Shown: positions 6,387 through 14,905 of the stretch, piece after piece
How the letters are laid out: every line of letters starts with the position of its first letter
Numbering within the stretch: the first letter of the stretch is position 1
From: JACKJP01 sp050249695
Lineage (GTDB): Bacteria > Pseudomonadota > Alphaproteobacteria > Rhizobiales > Tepidamorphaceae
Length of the DNA: 64,000 nt
NCBI GenBank assembly: GCA_050249695.1
Contig: JBFWQA010000007.1
Location: forward strand, 1-64,000
Direction: 5' to 3'
Program-made: the position numbers and the translations under genes
Notes under the pieces: model-generated
What the model saw: only the letters and a program-made list of their open reading frames with translations
What the model was told of the DNA's origin: nothing
Databases searched by the model: none

Positions 6387-7967
6387 ATGCGCGCGTCATC
6401 TAGGCCGATATTCCTGGCGCTGGGCATTGCCGCAGCGGCCTTGTCGGCGCTGGCGGCGACGGCCGGCGAACAAACCGGGGAAGCCTATCCTGCGAGTTAC
6501 CCCGTCGAAGCGCTACCGCCGATATTCGCTGAACGAACCGACCTCAATCCGAAGGATCGCGCGCGCGTCCTGAAGGTTACGCGCCCGACGCGCGATTTCA
6601 GCGCTGCCGAACGTTTCGAGGCCATGTCCGGCGGCGCGACGACGTCGCAGAAATTGCCCAATCGCGACGCCTTCTCCCAGTTCTCAGCCAACATCACTTT
6701 CGGCGAGGAAGAAAAGTTCAAGCTTGGCAACGCCCTTTTCCGCAAGCTGTGGGTCTCCTCCCCCTCCTCCACCCAGGCGAGCGACGGACTGGGGCCAATG
6801 TTCAATTCGCGCGCCTGCCAGAGCTGCCACCTCAAGGACGGGCGCGGCCATCCGCCGGAAATCGCCTCCGATGCCAGTCCGCTCTTCCTGCGCCTCGCGC
6901 GCCCGCCGGCAAGCGAGGCGGAATACGAACTGGTCGCCTCGCTTCTCAAGCCCAACTTCCCCGATCCGGTCTATGGCGGGCAGTTGCAGGACCATGCTGT
7001 CCCCGGGCTGAAGGCCGAAGGGCAGATGAAGGTGACCTACACTGAAAGGCCGGTGAGACTCGGCGACGATACGACGGTGCCGCTACGCCATCCCGTATAT
7101 TCGGTCGCAGATCCCGCCTATGGGCCGCTTGATCCGAGGACCACGCTTTCGCCCCGCATCGCACCTCCCATGCTCGGGATGGGACTGATCGAGGCCATTC
7201 ATCCGGCCGACATCGCCGCCCTCGCCGACCCGGATGACCGGGACGGCGACGGTATTTCCGGCCGCATGGCGCTGGTGCGCAGCGAGATGAACGGAGACAT
7301 TCTTCTTGGCCGGTTCGGCTGGAAGGCCGAGAAGGCGGATATCCGCACGCAGACCGCCGCCGCCTTCGCCGGCGACATCGGGATTTCGACGCCATTGATG
7401 CCCGCCTCATATGGAGATTGCACCCAAGCGCAATCGGCCTGCCGCGGCATGCCCGATGGGGTCCAGAAGCGCCTGGGCGATACCGAAGCGCCCGACCCTG
7501 TTCTCGACCTCGTAACCTTCTATTCGGAAAACCTCGCCCCGCCCGAGCGGCGCAACGTCGGCGAACCGCAGGTGCTCGCCGGCAAGCAGCAGTTCTACCA
7601 GCTCGGCTGCGCCGCCTGCCACCAGCCCAAATTCGTCACCAGGCGGGACGCCGCCAACAAGGCGCATGCCTTCCAGCTCATCTGGCCCTATTCGGATTTT
7701 CTCCTGCACGACATGGGCGGAGGTCTCGCCGACGGGCAGCAGGTGGGGCTGGCGGGCGGGCGCGAGTGGCGCACGCCCCCGCTCTGGGGTATCGGGCTCA
7801 CCAGCACCGTCAGCGGCCACACCTTCTTCCTGCACGACGGGCGCGCGCGTAATCTGGCGGAGGCGATCCTATGGCATGGCGGCGAGGCGCAGAAAGCGCG
7901 CGATGGCTTTGCCGCCCTTTCGCGCGAGGATCGCGAAAGCCTGATCGCATTTCTGGAGTCGCTTTGA
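6387..7967 (+). CDS. di-heme oxidoreductase family protein (DHOR, DUF1111)
   Basis: A 526-residue periplasmic c-type cytochrome. An N-terminal signal segment is followed by two heme attachment motifs, CQSCH (C144-H148) and CAACH (C408-H412). The LKDGRGxP sequence after the first is typical of the DHOR family. A DPDDRDGDGISGR loop (about 281-293) resembles a Ca-binding turn common in the family. The substrate is unknown. Genes of this type regularly sit between imelysin genes and may handle redox chemistry of iron in the periplasm. The next gene starts 2 nt after its stop. Confidence 0.9.
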   Translation: MRASSRPIFLALGIAAAALSALAATAGEQTGEAYPASYPVEALPPIFAERTDLNPKDRARVLKVTRPTRDFSAAERFEAMSGGATTSQKLPNRDAFSQFSANITFGEEEKFKLGNALFRKLWVSSPSSTQASDGLGPMFNSRACQSCHLKDGRGHPPEIASDASPLFLRLARPPASEAEYELVASLLKPNFPDPVYGGQLQDHAVPGLKAEGQMKVTYTERPVRLGDDTTVPLRHPVYSVADPAYGPLDPRTTLSPRIAPPMLGMGLIEAIHPADIAALADPDDRDGDGISGRMALVRSEMNGDILLGRFGWKAEKADIRTQTAAAFAGDIGISTPLMPASYGDCTQAQSACRGMPDGVQKRLGDTEAPDPVLDLVTFYSENLAPPERRNVGEPQVLAGKQQFYQLGCAACHQPKFVTRRDAANKAHAFQLIWPYSDFLLHDMGGGLADGQQVGLAGGREWRTPPLWGIGLTSTVSGHTFFLHDGRARNLAEAILWHGGEAQKARDGFAALSREDRESLIAFLESL

Positions 7968-7969
7968 AC

Positions 7970-9037
7970 ATGTATCTGAGACTGTCACTTCTGGCCCTGT
8001 GCCTGCTGGCCGGCCTTCCCGCGAGAGCCGGCGAGCCGGCCGCCGTCGTCCGGACCGCGATCGACGAGGTGATCCGGCCGGGCTATGACGCATTCGCAGC
8101 CAAGGCGGGAGCCCTTTCGGACGCCACCGAAACGCTTTGCCGTGAACCGACATTTGCCTCGCTGGAAGCGGCACACCGCGCATTTGCCGAAGCCCTGGCG
8201 GCCTGGGGACGCATTGAGTTCATTCAGTTCGGTCCCGTTCGCGAGGACAATCGTCTTGAAAGGCTGATGTTCGTTCAGGATCGTAAGGGAATCGCCCTGC
8301 GGCAGATTCAGGGAATTCTTGCGGCCCAGCAACGCGAAGACCTCGCCCCAGGCGCGCTCCACGGCAAGAGCGTCGCCGTCCAGGGCTTCCCGGCGCTCGA
8401 ATTTGTACTCTTCGGCACCGGCGCCGAGCAGCTTGGCTTCGGTCAGAGCAGTTATCGCTGCGCGCTGGGCGCCGCGATTGCAGCCAACATCGAAGCCATC
8501 GCACAAGAGCTTTCGGAAGGCTGGCGCGACCAGCAAGGCATCGTCGCCATGCTCGAGGTACCGGGCGCCGACAACCGGCTCTTTCGGGACGGGGACGAGG
8601 CCCTGGCGGCCATCCTGAAAGTCCTGCCGGACGGGTACGAACTCATCGCCGAAACGCGCCTCAATCCCTTCATCGGCGACGGCCCGGACGCAGCCGAACC
8701 CAAGAAGGCGCTGTTCTGGCGTTCCGCCAACACGCTGACACTGCTGAGGAGCAACTACGAGGGGCTCGCGGCGATCGCCATGAAGAGCGGAGCGATGAAG
8801 GATCTCGCCGGCGATGCGGCCGCTATTGCCGCCAACTTTCCCTTTGAGAACAGCGCGGCTTTGTCTACGCTCGATGCGTTCAAGACGTCTCTTCCCGATG
8901 CGGCGCAACGGCCGGAAGGCCATGACCGCCTTGCCTATCTCATGGTGGTGACCAAGAGCCTGCGGGACATCGCGCAGCGGGGCATTCTCGGCGCCTATGA
9001 CCTGTCGGCGGGATTTTCCTCGCTCGACGGAGACTGA
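7970..9037 (+). CDS. imelysin-like protein with degenerate motif
   Basis: A 355-residue secreted helical protein. An in-frame upstream ATG would bury the signal sequence, so the start is set at the ATG giving MYLRLSLLALCLLAGLPARAGEP. The region aligned with the imelysin GxHxxE motif reads GFPALEFVLFG (G139-E144), so the histidine is replaced by proline while the glutamate stays. This second-type imelysin is typical of DHOR/DUF1513 operons. It probably works with the canonical imelysin upstream rather than duplicating it. It is translationally close to its neighbours, with gaps of 2 and 3 nt. Confidence 0.85.
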   Translation: MYLRLSLLALCLLAGLPARAGEPAAVVRTAIDEVIRPGYDAFAAKAGALSDATETLCREPTFASLEAAHRAFAEALAAWGRIEFIQFGPVREDNRLERLMFVQDRKGIALRQIQGILAAQQREDLAPGALHGKSVAVQGFPALEFVLFGTGAEQLGFGQSSYRCALGAAIAANIEAIAQELSEGWRDQQGIVAMLEVPGADNRLFRDGDEALAAILKVLPDGYELIAETRLNPFIGDGPDAAEPKKALFWRSANTLTLLRSNYEGLAAIAMKSGAMKDLAGDAAAIAANFPFENSAALSTLDAFKTSLPDAAQRPEGHDRLAYLMVVTKSLRDIAQRGILGAYDLSAGFSSLDGD

Positions 9038-9040
9038 ACA

Positions 9041-10132
9041 GTGATCAAACTCGACCGTCGCGATTTCCTGGCCGGCGCCGGCGCCGGCTTCCTCTCTGCG
9101 CTTGGCGGACCGGCCACGGCCGCGCTGGATGAGGCGGACATGCTGTTCGCCGCCGCCTGCCGCTTCGACGAAGGCGACTACGGCGCGGTTCTTTTCAGCG
9201 AGCGCGGCAGGATCATCCGACAGGTCCGTCTCCCGGGCCGCGGGCACGATGTCGTCTTCGACAGGGATGGAAGGCGCACGGTCGCCTTTGCAAGGCGGCC
9301 GGGCAATTTCGCGCTGTGCTTCAGCGACGACGCACGGGAAAAGCCCGTGCCGTTCACCTCGCCGGCGGGGCGTCACTTCTATGGCCACGGCGCGTTTTCC
9401 GGCGACGGCCGCCTCCTCTATGCGACGGAGAACGACTATGCTGAAGCGCGCGGCGTCATCGGCATCTACGACGCAACCGGCAGTTTCAACCGGATCGGCG
9501 AATTCGACAGTCACGGCGTTGGGCCGCATGAACTGTTGATGATGCCGGACGGGGCGACACTGGCGGTGTGCAATGGCGGAATCGAAACCCATCCCGACTA
9601 TGGCCGCGCCAAGCTCAATATAGACCGCATGAAGCCGTCGCTGGTCTTCATCGACAGCCGCGACGGCCGGCTCATCGAAAGACACGAAGTGCCCGCGGAC
9701 CTGCATCAGCTCTCGATCCGCCACATGCAGGTCAGACGCGATGGATGCATTTTTTTTGGCGGGCAGTATGAGGGTCCCGAAACCGATCTGCCACCTCTCA
9801 TTGGACGAGCGGTACTTGGCGAGCGTTTCGAACTTTTCGATTTTGGCGAGGAAGATCGCCGCCCCTTCCGGAACTACATCGGCTCCGTCGCCGTGTCGCG
9901 CGACGGAAGCCGTTTCGCGGTCTCGTCGCCTCGCGGCAATGTCGTTGCCGTACTCGATGCCGCCAGCGGCCGCATCCTAGAGCACTGGCCGCTGCATGAC
10001 GGCTGCGGCCTTGCCGCAGGACATGCCGGTTTCATTGCCACTTCGGGCGATGGAATGGCCGGACCGCTGGGTGACATGCGACGCGAACCCGTGCTGTTCG
10101 ACAACCACATCGCGCGCGCCGACAACGCCTGA
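9041..10132 (+). CDS. DUF1513 family protein, Tat-exported
   Basis: A 363-residue protein starting at GTG, 3 nt after the imelysin-like gene. The N-terminus has a twin-arginine motif (DRRDFLAGAGAGF), so it is probably exported folded. The body looks like a beta-propeller: repeated short strands with GxGAVxxSRDGSRFAVSSPRGN-type segments. DUF1513 proteins are constant partners of imelysin/DHOR operons, but their activity is unproven. It is the last gene of the RirA-linked operon. Confidence 0.87.
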   Translation: MIKLDRRDFLAGAGAGFLSALGGPATAALDEADMLFAAACRFDEGDYGAVLFSERGRIIRQVRLPGRGHDVVFDRDGRRTVAFARRPGNFALCFSDDAREKPVPFTSPAGRHFYGHGAFSGDGRLLYATENDYAEARGVIGIYDATGSFNRIGEFDSHGVGPHELLMMPDGATLAVCNGGIETHPDYGRAKLNIDRMKPSLVFIDSRDGRLIERHEVPADLHQLSIRHMQVRRDGCIFFGGQYEGPETDLPPLIGRAVLGERFELFDFGEEDRRPFRNYIGSVAVSRDGSRFAVSSPRGNVVAVLDAASGRILEHWPLHDGCGLAAGHAGFIATSGDGMAGPLGDMRREPVLFDNHIARADNA

Positions 10133-10496
10133 TTTTCCGCCGGCCCGCCCGGCCATCGAGATCGCTTTCCCTTCGCGGCGGCAAACCATCAGACGCATGC
10201 GGCGCTTCCGGGGCGATGATCCTTGCCGGCAATTTTCCGGTGTCGATCAGCCCCGGGCAACGCCCGGCCGCGCACCTTCCGCCCTAACAGCACACCGCCT
10301 ATTCATTCTTGATCGGCGCGAAACGCTTGTGCTAGAAGTGAATGGTTGAACTTTTGAAACGAAGGCGCGATATTGCGCCCGGCACGCAAGTGAGCATAAT
10401 CGATTGAAGCGCCAGTCGCCGAAGATCGAAAACCATAACAAAAACAATTGTCTGGAAAGCGAACAATACCGCGCTTTCTCTGGGAGGGGGATGAAA
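10133..10496. other. intergenic region before the TRAP operon
   Basis: There is no convincing gene here. A short hairpin, CCGGGC-aac-GCCCGG (10253-10267), lies 120 bp after the iron operon but lacks a T-tract. A second inverted repeat, GGCGC-gatatt-GCGCC (10364-10379), could be an operator for the TRAP genes. An A-rich stretch follows up to a very strong Shine-Dalgarno sequence at 10482-10490. Confidence 0.4.
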
Positions 10497-10637
10497 ATGA
10501 AAAGGGCCGGCGACGCAGCTTCTGCGAATGAATACCGGTTCGATGGCGCCGCGCCGCGCCATTGGGTTGCAACAAGCCACCATTTCAGCATCAGCGCTCG
10601 CGGGCGCCAGACCGGTGTGTCCGCATGGGCGCGGTGA
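10497..10637 (+). CDS. 46-residue leader ORF overlapping dctQ
   Basis: A GGGAGGGGG ribosome site, with its GGAGG core 9 nt from this ATG, precedes an open frame beginning MKRAGDAASANEYRF. Its TGA overlaps a GTG in the dctQ frame as GTGA. dctQ itself has no good ribosome site, so translation of this frame may drive dctQ expression. No family is recognised, and it is possibly only a coupling device. Confidence 0.4.
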   Translation: MKRAGDAASANEYRFDGAAPRHWVATSHHFSISARGRQTGVSAWAR

Positions 10638-11155
10638 AAATTGAACGGTCGCTGCGCTGGATCGCGAGCGTCCTGAACGGCATCGGCGCTTACGTGATCC
10701 TGCCGATTCTGGCCGTTGTCATCGCGGTCGACGTGGCGATGCGTTACTTCGTGAACCGGCCGATATTCGGTGCCGGCGAAGCAAGCGAATTCCTACTACT
10801 TCTCTTCTTTACCTTCGGCATGGCCTACACGATCCAGACGGACAAGCACATCCGGATGGATCTGCTGCTTCACGCTCTTCCCCGGCCTGCCCGTCTCGTC
10901 GTCGAACTTGTCGCCCTTGCTTGCGGCCTGATCTTTTTCGGCGCCATTGCCTATCAGAGTATCTCCGACATTGCCTATTCGCGGCTGATCTCGGAGCGCA
11001 CCGATGAACTTCACCTGCTGATCTGGCCTTTCTACGCCACCATGCTGGTCGTGTTCACCTTCGCCTGCCTGCAGCTCGTTGTCCTGACGGCATTGAAGTT
11101 CTTCGCCCCAGACGCAGTGCGCTCTTCCGAAGACTCCGAAACCTGGATCGACTGA
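10625..11155 (+). CDS. dctQ: TRAP transporter small permease (DctQ family)
   Basis: A 176-residue protein with four hydrophobic helices. It contains the DctQ pattern VDVAMRYFVNRPIFGAGEASEF and TDKHIRMDLLL. It forms the small membrane subunit of a tripartite ATP-independent periplasmic carrier. The start is uncertain: the ATG used here or a GTG nine bases later, which overlaps the stop of the leader ORF. A longer frame beginning at 10562 lacks family similarity at its N-terminus. dctM follows after 1 nt. Confidence 0.9.
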   Translation: MGAVKIERSLRWIASVLNGIGAYVILPILAVVIAVDVAMRYFVNRPIFGAGEASEFLLLLFFTFGMAYTIQTDKHIRMDLLLHALPRPARLVVELVALACGLIFFGAIAYQSISDIAYSRLISERTDELHLLIWPFYATMLVVFTFACLQLVVLTALKFFAPDAVRSSEDSETWID

Positions 11156-11156
11156 C

Positions 11157-12449
11157 ATGGACAACACCGTCATCGGATATATCGGTATGGCCGCAATGAT
11201 CGCCCTGATCATTCTGGGTGTGCCGATCAGCTATGCAATCGCGGCCGTGGGCCTTATCGGCATCACGATGGTCGTCGGACTTTCGCAGGCGCTCAGCCAG
11301 GCGACGCTCGTCTATTTCCACGAGAGCACCAATTTCGTCCTCATCGCCGTGCCGATGTTCGTCCTGATGGGCAACATCGCTAACCACACGGGCATCGCAT
11401 CGGGGCTGTTTCGCGCCACCGCCAACGCCCTTGGGCGATTGCCGGGTGGCCTTGCGATCGCCGCGGTCTTCGGTTGCGCTGGTTTCGGCGCGATCTCCGG
11501 CTCCAGCACGGCCACCGTCCTGACGATGGGCCGCATCGTTATGCCTGAGCTCAAACGCTACAAATATGATCAGCAACTGGGCGCCGGGGCGCTTTCAGCC
11601 GCGGGAACCCTTGGCATCCTGATCCCGCCCAGCCTAGTCCTCATCTTCTACGGCATCATGACCGAGAATTCGATCGCGCAGCTGTTTATCGCCGGTATCA
11701 TCCCCGGTGTGCTGACAGTATTGCTGTTCAGCGGGATGATCTTTCTGATCGCTGTCCGCAGGCCGGAGATGGCGCCCTCCATCCCCAATCCCGGACGCCG
11801 CGAAACCATCCGGTCGTTGACCGGCGCACTGCCTATCCTGGCGCTCTTCGCTTTCGTCATTGGCGGCATCTATTTCGGCATCTTCACGCCGACGGAAGCT
11901 TCCGGGATCGCCGTGGTCGGCGTCACGGTCTACGGCGTCATGACCCGAACCCTGAACTGGCAGACCGCACGCGATGCTTTGAAGGAAACCATCGTCACCA
12001 GCACGATGATATTTCTGATCATCGCGTCCGGCTACATCGTTTCGCGCTTCGTCGCGATCACCGGATTGACCCAGGATCTGATCGGTTTTGTGGAGAGCCT
12101 CAATCTCGGTCCTTATCAGTTCATCATCGTCATCACGATCATGTACCTCATCCTCGGCTGCGCCATGGACGTGCTGGCGATGCTGATCCTGACGGTACCG
12201 TTCATCTATCCCATCATCACGATCCACTACGGCTTCGATCCGATCTGGTTCGGCATCTATATCGTGGTGATGGCGGAAATCGCACTGATAACCCCGCCGT
12301 TGGGACTCAATCTTTTCGTGATGAATGCCATTTCGCCGGACATTTCGTTCTGGCGGATATGCAAGGGCGTGTCGCCCTTCGTCCTCATGGAACTGGTTGT
12401 GGTCGTGCTGATCACCGCGTTTCCCACGATCGCTCTGATACTGATCTGA
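11157..12449 (+). CDS. dctM: TRAP transporter large permease (DctM family)
   Basis: A 430-residue inner-membrane protein of normal DctM length with about 12 hydrophobic segments. The conserved SGSSTATVLTMGRIVMPELKRYKYD and GTLGILIPPSLVLIFYGI blocks are present, as is the C-terminal ITPPLGLNLFVMNAI motif. It carries out Na+-coupled uptake of substrate delivered by DctP proteins. It begins 1 nt after dctQ and is followed by two binding-protein genes. Confidence 0.95.
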   Translation: MDNTVIGYIGMAAMIALIILGVPISYAIAAVGLIGITMVVGLSQALSQATLVYFHESTNFVLIAVPMFVLMGNIANHTGIASGLFRATANALGRLPGGLAIAAVFGCAGFGAISGSSTATVLTMGRIVMPELKRYKYDQQLGAGALSAAGTLGILIPPSLVLIFYGIMTENSIAQLFIAGIIPGVLTVLLFSGMIFLIAVRRPEMAPSIPNPGRRETIRSLTGALPILALFAFVIGGIYFGIFTPTEASGIAVVGVTVYGVMTRTLNWQTARDALKETIVTSTMIFLIIASGYIVSRFVAITGLTQDLIGFVESLNLGPYQFIIVITIMYLILGCAMDVLAMLILTVPFIYPIITIHYGFDPIWFGIYIVVMAEIALITPPLGLNLFVMNAISPDISFWRICKGVSPFVLMELVVVVLITAFPTIALILI

Positions 12450-12539
12450 CAGGAGAAAAAGCCGCCGGATCCACATGGATTACCAAAAGCAATCACGGCC
12501 CGCCGGCAGGGGCCAGACATCAACTTGGGAGTGACGACA

Positions 12540-13622
12540 ATGCGAAAGTTTCTGACTGTTGCCTTGGCATCGGCAGCCATCCTCGCCACGGGGGCGGCGA
12601 ATGCTGCAGAATTTACGCTGCGCTTTTCGCAGCACCAGTCTTCGGAATCTTCCGTCTACAAGGAAGTGACCCTGAAGCTGAAGGAATTCATCGAAAAGGA
12701 GAGCGGCGGCCGCATCGCGGTCGAGACGTTCCCGAATGGCGTGCTGCATGGCAACGCCGACGGGTTCAAGGCGCTTTCGACGGATATCACCGATATCGCG
12801 CCGGCCTATCCGCTCTACACGCCCAACAGCTTCCATCTGGCGCATGGCTTCTTCCTGCCTGGTGCGTTCGAATCGGTGCACGCGACGATCCGAGCGGGCG
12901 AGGAAATGTACGCCAAATACATCGCGCCGGAATATCGGGCCCTCGGCGTCGAAATGATGTTCAACGCCGGCAGCGCGCCCTATCAGTTGGTCACGACCAA
13001 GAAGGTGGAAAGCCTCGCTGACCTTCAGGGCATGAAGGTTCGCGGCGCCGGCGGCACGGTCAACAAGATGGTCGAGGCGCTGGGGGCCACGCCCGTCACG
13101 ATTCCCGCTTCCGAAATGTACACCGCCATGCAGCAAGGTCTGATCGACGGCGTGCTCGTTCCCACCGAAAGCATCCTGACCTTCCGGCTCGAGGAACTGA
13201 CCAAATACTACGTGCCGCTCGATCTCGGCCGCGCCGGCTTCATCCCCAACGGGCTGAACCGCAAGACTTACATGGCGCTGCCGGACGACCTCAAGGAAGT
13301 GATGAACAGGGCCGGCCGTCACGGCGCGCTCCTTTATGCCGACTGGGATCAGAAAGGCATCCAGACCGCGCTGGATACGATGAAGGCGAAAGGCGTCGTG
13401 ACGGTGGAATTCTCCGACGAGGACAAGGCCAAGGTGGCCAAGGCCCAAGAAGCGCTGTGGGATGAATTCGTCGCCAAGAACGAGAAGGATGGCTATCCGG
13501 TCAAGGAGTTCGTCGCCGACATGAAGGCGCTCTCCAAGGAACTCGGCAATCTCGATCACGATGGCTATGTGGAGCGTGAGAAAACGCATCCCGTGAAGGG
13601 TGTGCTTCCCGGCCTCAAATAA
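12540..13622 (+). CDS. dctP: TRAP transporter substrate-binding protein DctP, copy 1
   Basis: A 360-residue periplasmic binding protein of the DctP (PF03480) family. The start at MRKFLTVALAS gives a clean signal peptide ending near AANAAEF, and a GGGAG ribosome site is about 10 nt upstream. The conserved arginine region, MKVRGAGGTVNKMVEALGATPV, should bind a substrate carboxylate. The ligand cannot be read from sequence. It is highly similar to the next gene along its whole length, so it looks like a tandem duplication. Confidence 0.93.
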   Translation: MRKFLTVALASAAILATGAANAAEFTLRFSQHQSSESSVYKEVTLKLKEFIEKESGGRIAVETFPNGVLHGNADGFKALSTDITDIAPAYPLYTPNSFHLAHGFFLPGAFESVHATIRAGEEMYAKYIAPEYRALGVEMMFNAGSAPYQLVTTKKVESLADLQGMKVRGAGGTVNKMVEALGATPVTIPASEMYTAMQQGLIDGVLVPTESILTFRLEELTKYYVPLDLGRAGFIPNGLNRKTYMALPDDLKEVMNRAGRHGALLYADWDQKGIQTALDTMKAKGVVTVEFSDEDKAKVAKAQEALWDEFVAKNEKDGYPVKEFVADMKALSKELGNLDHDGYVEREKTHPVKGVLPGLK

Positions 13623-13635
13623 CGACGGAAACCGC

Positions 13636-13660
13636 CTGGCGGGAGGCCCACTCCCGCCAG
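13636..13660 (+). other. intercistronic hairpin between the two dctP genes
   Basis: CTGGCGGGAG (13636-13645) and CTCCCGCCAG (13651-13660) pair perfectly around a 5-nt loop. There is no T-tract. The position directly after a binding-protein gene suggests protection of the upstream mRNA from 3' exonucleases. Confidence 0.55.
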
Positions 13661-13687
13661 CGCCAACGACTCAATGGAGGAGAAACC

Positions 13688-14761
13688 ATGCGTAGATTGA
13701 TCACTTTCGCCGCGGCGGCCGCCGCCCTTATGGCGGCTGGCACCGCCAATGCCGCCGAATACACGATCCGGTTTTCTCAGCATCACTCGTCTGAATCGGA
13801 CGTCTTCAAGGAAGTGACGCTGCCGCTCAAGGAATTCATCGAAAAGGAAAGCGGTGGCCGCATCGAGGTCAAGACCTTCCCGAACGGCACGCTTCACGGT
13901 AATGCCGACGGATTCAAGGCGCTGACCACCGATATCACCGACATAGCGCCTTCCTATCCGCTTTATACGCCCAACAGCTTCCACCTGGCGCACGGGTTCT
14001 TCCTGCCCGGTGCATTCGACTCCGTCTACGCGATCCTGGAGGCGACCGAGGAACTTTACCCGAAATATCTGAAGTCCGAATATGAGGCCCTTGGCATCGA
14101 GGTGCTCTACAATGCCGCCAGCGCGCCCTACACGCTTCTGACGACCAAGGAAGTGAAGACGCTCGACGACCTCAAGGGCCTCAAGGTTCGCGGCGCTGGC
14201 GGCGCCGTCAACAAGATGGTCGAGGCACTCGGCGCCACGCCGGTGACGATCCCGGCCGCGGAGATGTACTCCTCGTTCCAGCAAGGCATCATCGACGGCG
14301 TGCTCGTGCCGACCGAGAGCGTGCTCACCTACCGGCTTCAGGAACTGGCCAAATACTATCTGCCGCTCGATCTCGGCCGTGCCGGCAATATTCCCTTCGG
14401 GCTGAATCGCAAGACCTACATGGCGCTGCCTGACGATCTGAAGGAAGTCATGTACCGCGCCGGACGCTATGGGACGCTGCTGTATGCCGACTTTACCAAT
14501 AACGGCATCGAAAAGGCGTTGGGCATCATGAAGGATAAGGGCATCGTCACGGTGCAGTTCTCCGAGGCCGACCAGAAGAAGATCGAAGCCGCGCAGCAGG
14601 TCCTCTGGGACGAGTTCGTCGCGAAGAATGAGAAGGACGGGTATCCGGCGAAGGAATTCGTCGCCGACATGAAGGCGCTGTCGAAGGAGTTCGGCGCCAT
14701 GACACGCGACGAATTCATCGCGCGTCAGAAGAGCCATCCGGTCGAGGGGCTGCTTCCCTGA
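13688..14761 (+). CDS. dctP: TRAP transporter substrate-binding protein DctP, copy 2
   Basis: A 357-residue paralogue of the preceding gene, with a signal peptide ending at GTANAAEY and an AGGAGA-type ribosome site. Long stretches are identical to copy 1 (KEFIEKESGGRI, YTPNSFHLAHGFFLPGAF, NRKTYMALPDDLKEVM). Differences cluster around residues 115-140 and 285-310, and could alter ligand range. Both copies have the conserved RGAGG arginine. Two stem-loops follow its stop, one of them a good terminator. Confidence 0.93.
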   Translation: MRRLITFAAAAAALMAAGTANAAEYTIRFSQHHSSESDVFKEVTLPLKEFIEKESGGRIEVKTFPNGTLHGNADGFKALTTDITDIAPSYPLYTPNSFHLAHGFFLPGAFDSVYAILEATEELYPKYLKSEYEALGIEVLYNAASAPYTLLTTKEVKTLDDLKGLKVRGAGGAVNKMVEALGATPVTIPAAEMYSSFQQGIIDGVLVPTESVLTYRLQELAKYYLPLDLGRAGNIPFGLNRKTYMALPDDLKEVMYRAGRYGTLLYADFTNNGIEKALGIMKDKGIVTVQFSEADQKKIEAAQQVLWDEFVAKNEKDGYPAKEFVADMKALSKEFGAMTRDEFIARQKSHPVEGLLP

Positions 14762-14775
14762 TCGGATAAGTCCGG

Positions 14776-14806
14776 AACGGATGGCGGCCTCCCGGCGCCA
14801 TCCGTT
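14776..14806. other. stem-loop after dctP copy 2
   Basis: AACGGATGGCG (14776-14786) pairs with CGCCATCCGTT (14796-14806) around a 9-nt loop. The stem can extend two more pairs. It has no T-tract and precedes the true terminator by 28 nt. Confidence 0.5.
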
Positions 14807-14833
14807 TCCAGCATATACTGAAACCGACTAAAA

Positions 14834-14863
14834 CGGCCCGCCACCGGCGGGCCGCTTCTTTTT
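14834..14863 (+). terminator. Rho-independent terminator of the TRAP operon
   Basis: A 9-bp perfect stem, CGGCCCGCC/GGCGGGCCG, with a 3-nt loop is followed by CTTCTTTTT. On the minus strand the same hairpin is followed by GTTTTAG, so it may also stop the convergent three-gene operon ending at 14906. Confidence 0.85.
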
Positions 14864-14905
14864 GACCATCAATTGCGCAGACGAGACGCTTACCGCGCCG
14901 GCCCC

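Noticed and set aside
7985..9724. A 579-codon minus-strand frame spanning the second imelysin and DUF1513 genes
   Set aside because: It crosses the boundary of two well-supported plus-strand genes and its product matches no family.
10253..10267. Hairpin CCGGGC-aac-GCCCGG as terminator of the iron operon
   Set aside because: The stem is only 6 bp and no T-tract follows, so it is mentioned only in the intergenic description.
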